NCBI GenBank assembly: GCA_002479645.1
Contig: DLOO01000031.1
Span: forward strand, 50,488-57,242
Length of the DNA: 6,755 bases
Direction: 5' to 3'
From: Lachnoclostridium sp. UBA7482
GTDB taxonomy: Bacteria > Bacillota > Clostridia > Lachnospirales > Lachnospiraceae
In this document: positions 1-5,291 of the stretch, in pieces
How the letters are laid out: each line of letters starts with the position of its first letter
How positions within the stretch are numbered: the first letter of the stretch is position 1
The notes under the pieces: generated by a model
What the model was told of the DNA's origin: nothing
The model's database searches: none
Seen by the model: only the letters and a program-made list of their open reading frames with translations
Position numbers and translations under genes: made by a program

Positions 1-1130
1 CTTTTATCCGGCTCCCTGCCATAAGCGGCACGAATACTCTTGCTGATCGGATGGGAAGAAAAGCTTTCCGCCAATGCCGCATACTCGAGAACTTTCTCCT
101 CGGGCAGCGTATTATCATGAATACCGGTAACTTCAAAGACGCCTTCGGTCATGGTTCCCGTCTTGTCAAACACCACATAACGGGTCTGGGAAAGAACCTC
201 AAGATAATTTGAGCCCTTTACCAATACGCCCTGCTTGCCGGCTCCGCCGATACCTGCAAAGAAAGTAAGCGGTATGCTGATTACGAGTGCACACGGGCAG
301 CTGATTACCAAAAATGTCAGCGCGCGGTAAATCCATGTCAGATAGTCCGCCGTTCCGTCCAGAATCAGCCAGCGAACCGTGGGCGGAAGGATGGCAAGCG
401 CCAAAGCGCCAAAGCATACTGCCGGCGTATAAAATCTTGCGAATCTGCTGATAAAATTCTCGGACTTTGACTTCTTGGAACTCGCATTTTCCACAAGCTC
501 CAGAATCTTTGAAACCGTAGATTCCCCGAATTCCCTGGTTGTCTGAATCTTTATCAGCCCATTAAGGTTAATGCAGCCGCTGATAATTTCATCTCCGGCA
601 TGTACCTCTCTCGGTACACTCTCACCGGTCAGGGCGCTGGTGTTCAAAGCAGAATTTCCTTCCAGTACGATACCGTCCATCGGAACCTTTTCGCCGGGCT
701 TTACAATAATTACGGAACCAACCTCTACTTCGTCCGGGTCCACACGAGTAATCTCCCCGTCCACCTCGATGTTCGCATAATCGGGGCGGATATCCATCAG
801 TTCGCTGATGTTTCTTCTGCTCTTTCCGACCGCATAGCTCTGGAACAGCTCGCCAATCTGGTAGAAAAGCATAACCGCTACGCCCTCTTTGTAATCGCCG
901 AGAAAAATCGCGCCGACCGTAGCTACTGCCATCAGGAAATTCTCGTCAAATACCTGACGGTTCAGAATCCCCTTCCATGCCTTCCTCAAAATATCGTAAC
1001 CGATTACCAAATAAGGAATCATGTACAATCCGAACTGTAAATATCCTTTTACCGGAACAAATGCCAGCGCAATTACCATCGCCAAAGCAGTCAAAATCCG
1101 GACTAACATTTTTTTCTGCTTCCTGTTCAT
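1..1130 (-). CDS. Zn/Cd/Pb-type P1B heavy-metal ATPase (partial, C-terminal end outside window)
   Basis: This is an ATP-driven metal efflux pump of the cytoplasmic membrane; 376 residues are visible before the window edge cuts the gene. Visible in the sequence: hydrophobic helices at about residues 8-26, 31-48, 64-80, 84-100, 232-250 and 266-292; the actuator motif TGES (168-171); the metal-site motif CPC (278-280) followed by ALVIS; the phosphorylation motif DKTGT with the acceptor Asp at 322; and the SSHP nucleotide-domain motif with His360. CPCALVIS and the ENFLM segment near residue 63 resemble CadA/ZntA rather than copper pumps, which usually read CPCALGLATP; this assignment is from family knowledge. 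The N-terminus starts almost directly with the first membrane helix and has no HMA domain, which is instead encoded by the gene 18 bp upstream. The ATG at 1128-1130 has a GAGG-type RBS (1136-1144) at about 5 nt. Perhaps 240 residues are missing. The exact metal is inferred. Confidence 0.93.
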   Translation of the reverse strand, partial: MNRKQKKMLVRILTALAMVIALAFVPVKGYLQFGLYMIPYLVIGYDILRKAWKGILNRQVFDENFLMAVATVGAIFLGDYKEGVAVMLFYQIGELFQSYAVGKSRRNISELMDIRPDYANIEVDGEITRVDPDEVEVGSVIIVKPGEKVPMDGIVLEGNSALNTSALTGESVPREVHAGDEIISGCINLNGLIKIQTTREFGESTVSKILELVENASSKKSKSENFISRFARFYTPAVCFGALALAILPPTVRWLILDGTADYLTWIYRALTFLVISCPCALVISIPLTFFAGIGGAGKQGVLVKGSNYLEVLSQTRYVVFDKTGTMTEGVFEVTGIHDNTLPEEKVLEYAALAESFSSHPISKSIRAAYGREPDK

Positions 1131-1148
1131 AACAACCTCACCTCTGTT

Positions 1149-1367
1149 TTACAGATAAATTTCGCAGTCTTCCTCAACCTTTTTGCAATTTTTCAGCACG
1201 TTCTTCATAACCGCCGCAGCATCTGCGCCCTCTTCAAATTCAACAATCATCTTAAGCGTCATAAAATTCACCGTTGCCTGAACAACGCCCTCGGTATTGG
1301 TTGCAGCCTCTTCCATCTTGTTTGCACAGTTAGCGCAGTCCACTTCAATCTTGTAGGTCTTCTTCAT
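1149..1367 (-). CDS. Small HMA-domain (heavy-metal-associated) metal-binding protein
   Basis: A 72-residue protein made of a single heavy-metal-associated domain with a beta-alpha-beta-beta-alpha-beta pattern. The metal site is the CANC motif (Cys11 and Cys14) after the first strand, in the context EVDCANCANKME. Two further cysteines lie near the end (about residues 60 and 68). HMA domains bind soft metal ions and hand them to P1B ATPases; here the protein probably acts in the cytoplasm as the detached N-terminal domain of the pump encoded 18 bp downstream, which lacks its own. The start ATG at 1365-1367 is preceded by an AAGGAG RBS about 8 nt away. It is the first gene after a strong promoter overlapping an ArsR/SmtB-like operator, so it is probably induced by metal. 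A copper chaperone (CopZ) is the alternative, but the neighbouring pump looks Zn/Cd-type. Confidence 0.9.
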   Translation of the reverse strand: MKKTYKIEVDCANCANKMEEAATNTEGVVQATVNFMTLKMIVEFEEGADAAAVMKNVLKNCKKVEEDCEIYL

Positions 1368-1392
1368 AATTCATTTCTCCTTATAATTATAT

Positions 1393-1416
1393 ATGAACAT
1401 TTATTCATATGTTCAT
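1393..1416. promoter_or_regulatory. Putative ArsR/SmtB-family operator
   Basis: An inverted repeat with two 8-bp arms, ATGAACAT (1393-1400) and ATGTTCAT (1409-1416), separated by 8 bp (TTATTCAT). It covers the predicted transcription start and touches the -10 box. The TGAACA/TATTCA/TGTTCA words resemble operators of metal-sensing ArsR/SmtB repressors such as CzrA, ZiaR and SmtB. Binding here would block RNA polymerase until metal releases the repressor. The class of regulator is inferred; no such gene is visible in this window. Confidence 0.65.
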
Positions 1417-1442
1417 TATACTCCATTTAAGAGAAATGTCAA
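1415..1442 (-). promoter_or_regulatory. Consensus sigma-A promoter of the HMA/ATPase operon
   Basis: On the minus strand, a perfect -35 box TTGACA (1437-1442) is followed by a 16-bp spacer and a perfect -10 box TATAAT (1415-1420). Transcription should start near 1408, about 40 nt before the ATG of the HMA gene. The -35 box begins only 9 bp after the stop codon of the preceding large gene, and I see no terminator between them. Read-through from that gene is therefore possible, but the metal operon has its own promoter. Confidence 0.85.
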
Positions 1443-1451
1443 CCGCATTTT

Positions 1452-4118
1452 TCATTTTTTTACCTCGGGCTCATCTGCAATATCCGCAAACGGCAGATAC
1501 CGTTCTTTCCTCTGCTCTGCGCGATACTGCTCCATTCGATTGGCATGTGTTAAGCACACCGCTTCGTAAAGCTCGCGCGCCGATTGGCGAATCGCCCCCT
1601 CTCCCCAGATAATCAACTGCTCGAGCGCATCCGAGGTCGCAACCGTCACCTGATATTTCTTTGCCATTCGGTGTACCGTCTTTTCGATATACTGATCCGC
1701 AGTCTCCGCTTCCTTCGTGTAAACAACATGAAGGTTCTGATACGTCGTCACCTCGCCCGGATTTCCTTTTACCTTGTATGCGTCAAATACGACAATCACC
1801 GGGTAACCAAGGTACCCCTGATAGTTGCTGAGAATATCCAGCAGGCGCCCTCTGGCGGCATCTAGATTCTCCTTCGCCAGAGCGCTCAGATCCTCCCAGG
1901 CAAATACGATGTTATACCCGTCAACAAGCAAATACCGCTCCGTAACCGCACTCGCCTTCTTCGTTGGCGCCGGATTTGCCGTGTCTGTCGGCGCTTCTTT
2001 TGGTTCCGGTGTTCTCCGCTCCTCATCATAGTCGCGCACCTTCGGCCGGTTCCATGGGTTCCGATCCTTTGCACGATTTCCGTAGGTTCGTTCAAAGATT
2101 TCCTCAATTTCGTCCTGCGTAATCGTCATCTCGCCGACTTCCGCACGCCGTCCTGCAGCGGCCTTTTCTTCGGCAGCTTCTCTTCCTGCCTTTGTCCACG
2201 GCATTTCCACATGGGCATAATCCGCAACCTGCCGCCATTCCACCGCATAGCCGGAGCCATGCGCACAGAAAACCGAGCCGGCAGGGTTTGCAAAATCACG
2301 CTCCGGATCATACGCAGACGCCGCAAGAACCTCCGCTTCCTTTTTGCATAAATCATAACCGGAAACCGAAAGCGACAGCCGTCCTTCGCCCTTGGTATAC
2401 TCGCGTACTCTCATGGCATATCCCTGCATTGCCGCAACGGGCGCCGTTCCGCTAAGCACTGACCGGCCGTCCGCAAGCGGTTCGGGGCCTTCCATCGCGG
2501 CGCCCATCTGCTGTAATTCGGTCATTGCCCGTCCCACAGCTTCTGTCGGCAGCTCCAATCGGTACGTATACATCGGCTCCAGAATCCGGCTCCGTCCATT
2601 CATCAAGGCATTGCGCACCGCACGATACGCAGCCGAGCGAAAATCCCCGCCTTCGGTATGCTTTGGATGCGCCCGTCCCGCCATCAGCGAAATCACCACA
2701 TCCGTAAGCGGCGCCCCCAGCAGGACTCCCACATGAACGCGCTCCTGCAAATGCGTAAGAATCAGACGCTGCCAGTTCTTTGCCAGAACGTCCTCGCTGC
2801 ACAGGCTCCGTACCCGCACGCCGCTGCCCCGCTCTCCCGGCTCGATTTTCACATGAACCTCCGCATAATGCCGAAGCGGCTCAAAATGTCCGATACCAAT
2901 ACAGGGCTCCTCCACGGTTTCCTGATATACAATGCTGCTCTCCCCAAAGGAAACGGTGACTGCAAATCGCTCCCGAATCAATTTCTGCAAAATCTCAAGC
3001 TGCACCTCGCCCATGACACGGACAAGGATTTCCCCCGTTTCCTGTTGATAACGAACGGAAAGCTCGGGAAGCTCCTCCGTGAGTCTCTGCAAATGCTGAT
3101 ACATCGTCGGCGCCGGTACGCTGTCGGAATAAAATACACGGCAGGAAAGAACCGGTGACAGACTCGGCTGCACTCCTGCTCCTTCTGTGCCGAAGCCCTG
3201 TCCGGCATAGCTTTCCGAAAGACCGGTAAGGGAGCATACCGTTCCGGCATAAGCCTCCTGCAGCAACGTATAACTGTTACCGGAATATATCCGAATCTGG
3301 TTAATCTTTTCTTCTCCAATCAGCGTCTTTACTTTGATACTGCCGCCGGTAATCTTCACCTGGGTAAGACGTGTCCCGTCATCCTCACGCACGATTCGGA
3401 TGACCCTTGCGCCAAATTCTTTCGGATAATCCGGTGCGGGAAGATAACCCGCAATTCCACCAAGCATTTCCTGAATCCCGCTCAAATTACGCGCCGAGCC
3501 AAAATAACACGGGAAGAGTTTTCGCTCCGCAATCGCCTCGCTGACAGCCGCAGGGCTTACCGTTCCCTGTTCCAAATATTCATTCATCAGTGCCTCGCTG
3601 CAAACAGCAAGATTTTCCGAAACCTCTCCATTTGCCGGCAGCGGAAACATCTGGATTGCATCGGAGAAGCGGTTCTGCAGCTGCTCGAGTATCGGTGCGC
3701 GCTTCGTTCCCGGCAAATCCATCTTATTGACAAACAATATCACCGGAATGCGGTAACGCTTCAAAAGCTCCCATAGAATCAGGGATTGCGCCTGTACCCC
3801 CTCGGAACCGCTGATGACCAGAATCGCAGCGTCCAATGCCCGAAGGCTGCGCTCCGTCTCCGCTGAGAAATCCACATGTCCCGGAGTATCCAGAAGTGTC
3901 ATCCTCTCTCCCCCGGGAAGCGTTACCTGCGCCTGCTTTGAAAAAATCGTAATTCCGCGTTCCTGTTCCAAAGGATGTGTATCCAGGAAGGTATCTCCGA
4001 AATCCACACGCCCCGGTTTACGGACAGTCCCGGTTTCGTAAAGAATGCCTTCGGCCAATGTTGTTTTTCCCGCATCTACGTGCGCCACAAGACCCACAAT
4101 TAAATGTTCTCCTCTCAC
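1452..4118 (-). CDS. Tet(M)/EF-G-like ribosome-associated GTPase fused to a C-terminal YacP/Rae1-type NYN endoribonuclease domain
   Basis: An 888-residue cytoplasmic protein. Residues 1 to about 580 follow the Tet(M)/Tet(O) ribosomal protection layout: a G domain with AHVDAGKT (12-19), RGITI (54-58), DTPGHVDF (77-84), NKMD (131-134) and an SA motif (208-209); then EF-G-like domains II, III, IV (from about 396) and V. Residues 643-728 form a charged, Pro-rich linker. Residues 729-888 match B. subtilis YacP/Rae1: DGYN with Asp733, VVFDAY with Asp779, TKEAETAD with Asp808, ATSD with Asp830, and a GAIRQSAREL segment. Tet(M) itself has 639 residues and no such tail. The domain IV tip reads HPKHTEGGDFR where Tet(M) has a YSPV-type loop, so tetracycline resistance is doubtful. 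I chose the GTG at 4116-4118 because GGAGG lies 6 nt upstream and the G domain begins at once; an in-frame ATG at 4319 would add 67 residues translated from an upstream repeat. Inferred role: ribosome-directed GTPase delivering or controlling A-site mRNA cleavage. Confidence 0.9.
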   Translation of the reverse strand: MRGEHLIVGLVAHVDAGKTTLAEGILYETGTVRKPGRVDFGDTFLDTHPLEQERGITIFSKQAQVTLPGGERMTLLDTPGHVDFSAETERSLRALDAAILVISGSEGVQAQSLILWELLKRYRIPVILFVNKMDLPGTKRAPILEQLQNRFSDAIQMFPLPANGEVSENLAVCSEALMNEYLEQGTVSPAAVSEAIAERKLFPCYFGSARNLSGIQEMLGGIAGYLPAPDYPKEFGARVIRIVREDDGTRLTQVKITGGSIKVKTLIGEEKINQIRIYSGNSYTLLQEAYAGTVCSLTGLSESYAGQGFGTEGAGVQPSLSPVLSCRVFYSDSVPAPTMYQHLQRLTEELPELSVRYQQETGEILVRVMGEVQLEILQKLIRERFAVTVSFGESSIVYQETVEEPCIGIGHFEPLRHYAEVHVKIEPGERGSGVRVRSLCSEDVLAKNWQRLILTHLQERVHVGVLLGAPLTDVVISLMAGRAHPKHTEGGDFRSAAYRAVRNALMNGRSRILEPMYTYRLELPTEAVGRAMTELQQMGAAMEGPEPLADGRSVLSGTAPVAAMQGYAMRVREYTKGEGRLSLSVSGYDLCKKEAEVLAASAYDPERDFANPAGSVFCAHGSGYAVEWRQVADYAHVEMPWTKAGREAAEEKAAAGRRAEVGEMTITQDEIEEIFERTYGNRAKDRNPWNRPKVRDYDEERRTPEPKEAPTDTANPAPTKKASAVTERYLLVDGYNIVFAWEDLSALAKENLDAARGRLLDILSNYQGYLGYPVIVVFDAYKVKGNPGEVTTYQNLHVVYTKEAETADQYIEKTVHRMAKKYQVTVATSDALEQLIIWGEGAIRQSARELYEAVCLTHANRMEQYRAEQRKERYLPFADIADEPEVKK

Positions 4119-4124
4119 CGTAAA

Positions 4125-4129
4125 CCTCC
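4125..4129 (-). promoter_or_regulatory. RBS that sets the GTG start of the GTPase-NYN gene
   Basis: The minus strand reads GGAGG, 6 nt before the GTG at 4118. It is the only strong Shine-Dalgarno match near the start of the G domain, and it supports the 888-residue product over the longer open frame. Confidence 0.8.
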
Positions 4130-4154
4130 GTGTATATCCTATGTGATATTCTTT

Positions 4155-4264
4155 ATGTGCCTTGGCACATTCTCTGCGCCGAGTGCGGGCCGTTTCAACG
4201 GCCAACTTCCTTGCGCACGAGTGCGCATCTTCGTTCTTTATATGCCAAACAACGTAGTTGTTTG
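4155..4264. repeat. Structured tandem repeat, copy 1 (121-bp period)
   Basis: First of two direct copies offset by exactly 121 bp. It holds four palindromes: H1 4155-4170 (ATGTGCC-TT-GGCACAT), H2 4188-4203 (GGCCGTT-TC-AACGGCC), H3 4212-4227 (TGCGCAC-GA-GTGCGCA) and H4 4246-4264 (CAAACAAC-GTA-GTTGTTTG). The copy lies directly upstream of the GTPase-NYN gene. Open frames across it are by-products of the repeat and differ in frame between copies because 121 is not a multiple of three. I do not recognise the repeat family. Confidence 0.85.
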
Positions 4265-4272
4265 CTATCTTT

Positions 4273-4397
4273 AGAATGCGCCTTGGCGCATTCTCCGCGC
4301 CGAGTGCGAGCCGCTTCAACGGCTAACTTCCTTACGCACGAGTGCGCATCTTCGTTCTTTATATGCCAAATAACACAGTTATTTGGCATATAAAGAA
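4273..4397. repeat. Structured tandem repeat, copy 2 (121-bp period)
   Basis: Second copy, with H1 extended to a 10-bp stem (4273-4294, AGAATGCGCC-TT-GGCGCATTCT), H2 at 4309-4324 with one internal mismatch, H3 at 4335-4346 (CGCAC-GA-GTGCG) and H4 extended to a 20-bp perfect stem. Against copy 1, several differences are paired so that stems stay intact: T4158-A4167 becomes C4279-G4288 in H1, G4188-C4203 becomes A4309-T4324 in H2, and C4250-G4260 becomes T4371-A4381 in H4. This suggests that the fold itself is maintained. Confidence 0.85.
4355..4397. repeat. 20-bp perfect inverted repeat with 3-nt loop (end of repeat copy 2)
   Basis: The left arm 4355-4374 and right arm 4378-4397 are perfectly complementary around the loop ACA; the core is GCCAAATAAC-ACA-GTTATTTGGC. 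The hairpin is long and AT-rich, with no run of T after either arm, so it does not look like an ordinary terminator. Its right arm touches the left arm of the tRNA terminator hairpin. It could be the terminus of the repeat element, an RNA hairpin or a cruciform-prone site. Confidence 0.85.
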
Positions 4398-4426
4398 AAC
4401 CGATGTGGTAATTATCACATCGGTTT
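4390..4426 (-). terminator. Rho-independent terminator of tRNA-Gln
   Basis: An 11-bp stem, AAACCGATGTG (4397-4407) with CACATCGGTTT (4416-4426), encloses an 8-nt loop. On the minus strand it is followed by a T-rich run (TTTTCTTTATAT across the stem end), and it lies about 20 nt after the tRNA 3' end. The T-rich run is contributed by the right arm of the adjacent repeat palindrome. Confidence 0.8.
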
Positions 4427-4447
4427 CTACTGTCTTTCGACCTTATA

Positions 4448-4519
4448 CAGGGCTACAAGGATTCGAACCTTGAACTGACGGAGTCAGAGTCCGTTGCCTT
4501 ACCGTTTGGCGATAGCCCT
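4448..4519 (-). tRNA. tRNA-Gln (anticodon CUG)
   Basis: A full cloverleaf of 72 nt can be drawn. The acceptor stem is AGGGCTA/TAGCCCT (7 bp), the D arm is GCC...GGC with an AAACGGTAA loop, the anticodon arm is ACGGA-CTCTGAC-TCCGT with CTG at positions 34-36, and the T arm is CAAGG-TTCGAAT-CCTTG. The discriminator base is G. No CCA is encoded, so the CCA-adding enzyme must complete it. The sequence matches the usual bacterial glutamine tRNA pattern (GCCAA...GGTAAGGCA, CUCUGAC loop). CUG reads the CAG codon. The gene appears to be transcribed alone, with its own promoter and terminator. Confidence 0.95.
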
Positions 4520-4558
4520 ATGTTGTTCTGCTGCTCAGTTTTACCGGCAACAATCAAT

Positions 4559-4586
4559 ATTATACACACACGGGAAAAAAAAGCAA
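4559..4586 (-). promoter_or_regulatory. Promoter of tRNA-Gln
   Basis: The minus strand carries a perfect TATAAT (4559-4564) with a TTGCTT -35-like box (4581-4586) at a 16-bp spacing. Transcription would start near 4552, about 33 nt before the mature tRNA 5' end. The -10 box is strong and the -35 box weak. Confidence 0.65.
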
Positions 4587-4699
4587 GAGGAAAATGTATT
4601 TTTTTTCAAATTATTTTTCAATTCTTCTTTTTCTGAAAATTTACCGTTTTTTTCTCCATGCGCAAGGGAAATAACCCTTTTCTTTTTTTGAAAATTGTG
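4587..4699. other. AT-rich divergent intergenic region with T-tracts
   Basis: No gene is visible between the tRNA promoter and the promoter of the plus-strand gene. On the plus strand the stretch consists of repeated T-runs of four to nine bases separated by short A-rich or mixed words, which could cause curvature or act as UP-like elements for the flanking promoters. I see no coding signal in it. Confidence 0.5.
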
Positions 4700-4705
4700 T
4701 ATAAT
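4700..4705 (+). promoter_or_regulatory. -10 box of the acidic membrane protein gene
   Basis: A perfect TATAAT at 4700-4705 stands 65 nt before the ATG at 4771, following the TTGTG sequence. No good -35 hexamer is present at 16-18 bp; that zone is a run of T. Transcription would begin near 4712. Confidence 0.6.
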
Positions 4706-4723
4706 ATATACAAATAAACTGTG

Positions 4724-4737
4724 AATGGCATGCCATT
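4724..4737. promoter_or_regulatory. 14-bp perfect palindrome in the leader of the acidic membrane protein gene
   Basis: AATGGCATGCCATT lies about 12-25 nt after the predicted transcription start and 17 nt before the RBS. The flanks (TGTG on the left, ACACA on the right) extend the symmetry imperfectly. The position fits a repressor operator or a small 5'-UTR hairpin. No regulator is identified. Confidence 0.5.
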
Positions 4738-4770
4738 ACACAAACAACAATTTCAGGAGGGAGAAATATC

Positions 4771-5202
4771 ATGAAGAACTTTACCAAATTGGCTCTCCTC
4801 GCTACCCTCGTAGGCGGCGGATACTATATGTATCAGAAGAGCAAGCAGCAGGAAGTACCGGAGGATGCATTTGATGAGGATGACCTCTTTGATGAGGACG
4901 AAATCTTCGAGGAAGAATTAACCCGTGAAGAAAAGATTGACGCTTTAACCGCAAAGGTTGAGAGCCTCACCAAGCTTGTTGTTGAGAAGGCAAACCAGGC
5001 TGCAAAGATTGCCGTTAAGAAGGCTGATGAGTTGAAGGACTATGTTGCAAAGAAGGCAGAAGAGGGCGAAGATCTCGCTGAGGATGTTGCAGAGGATGTA
5101 TGCGACGCTGCCGAGACCGCTTGCGATGCAGTAGAGGATACTGTTGAGGATGTCGCTGACGCAATTTCTTTCGCTGACGCTGATGCAGAAGATCCCGAAT
5201 AA
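4771..5202 (+). CDS. Hypothetical acidic membrane-anchored helical protein (143 aa)
   Basis: I do not recognise a named family. The protein starts with MKNFTK, then a short Gly-containing hydrophobic segment (about residues 7-22, LALLATLVGGGYYMYQ) that looks like a single membrane anchor, then a basic KSKQQ. Residues 28-50 are a very acidic Asp/Glu/Phe stretch. Residues 50-95 are predicted coiled coil or amphipathic helix, with Lys and Ala spaced at three to four residues. Residues 96-140 repeat AEDV/VEDV/CDA-like units, strongly acidic with two Cys. The layout resembles YtxH-type or apolipoprotein-like helical proteins only in general character. The RBS AGGAGGG (4755-4761) is strong and 9 nt from the ATG, and the codons are typical of well-expressed genes. 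It is the only plus-strand gene, with its own TATAAT box and a hairpin terminator downstream. It probably acts at the cytoplasmic face of the membrane, but the topology is uncertain. Confidence 0.85.
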   Translation: MKNFTKLALLATLVGGGYYMYQKSKQQEVPEDAFDEDDLFDEDEIFEEELTREEKIDALTAKVESLTKLVVEKANQAAKIAVKKADELKDYVAKKAEEGEDLAEDVAEDVCDAAETACDAVEDTVEDVADAISFADADAEDPE

Positions 5203-5253
5203 TCTTCCGATTAAATAATCAAACAACGAAGACCTCTGCGTCTTTGAACCAAT

Positions 5254-5289
5254 AAACCCGGATGCCAGACAACTGACACCCGGGTTTTC
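5254..5289 (+). terminator. Rho-independent terminator between convergent genes
   Basis: The stem AAACCCGG (5254-5261) with CCGGGTTT (5280-5287) is continued inward by TG/CA and CAG/CTG pairs around an ACAA loop, with single-base internal mismatches. The plus strand continues TTTTCATTT. It lies 51 nt after the stop of the 143-residue protein gene. On the minus strand the same hairpin comes directly after the stop of the ApgM-like gene and is followed by TTTATT, so it may serve both genes. Confidence 0.82.
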
Positions 5290-5291
5290 AT

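Noticed and set aside
600..1040. Plus-strand 146-codon open frame opposite the metal ATPase
   Set aside because: The minus strand here contains the clear actuator domain and membrane helices of the P1B ATPase; the plus-strand frame has no recognisable features or RBS.
2129..2131. Internal ATG (residue 664) that could start a separate NYN protein
   Set aside because: Only a weak GGAAG-like sequence precedes it, and the frame is continuous with the GTPase part; nothing in the sequence requires a separate product.
2452..2802. Open frames of about 60-170 codons on both strands inside the GTPase-NYN gene
   Set aside because: They overlap a gene with strong family motifs, have low-complexity translations rich in Arg, Ser and Pro, and have no convincing ribosome binding sites; they are shadows of the real frame.
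4119..4154. Promoter for the GTPase-NYN gene close to its start (TATACA near 4131-4136)
   Set aside because: The TATACA is too close to the RBS to yield a leader containing it, and there is no suitable -35 box; I could not identify a credible promoter for this gene.
4130..4393. Short open frames on both strands across the tandem repeat (for example 4130-4393 plus and 4195-4389 minus)
   Set aside because: They translate palindromic repeat sequence, change frame between copies because the period is not a multiple of three, and lack ribosome binding sites.
4155..4397. Possible CRISPR array
   Set aside because: There are only two copies of a long diverged unit, adjacent without distinct spacers, and no cas genes; this is a tandem structured repeat.
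4664..4689. Terminator-like AAGGG-AAATAA-CCCTT followed by a T-run on the plus strand
   Set aside because: The stem is only 5 bp and no plus-strand gene lies upstream to terminate; the T-run is part of a generally T-rich promoter region.
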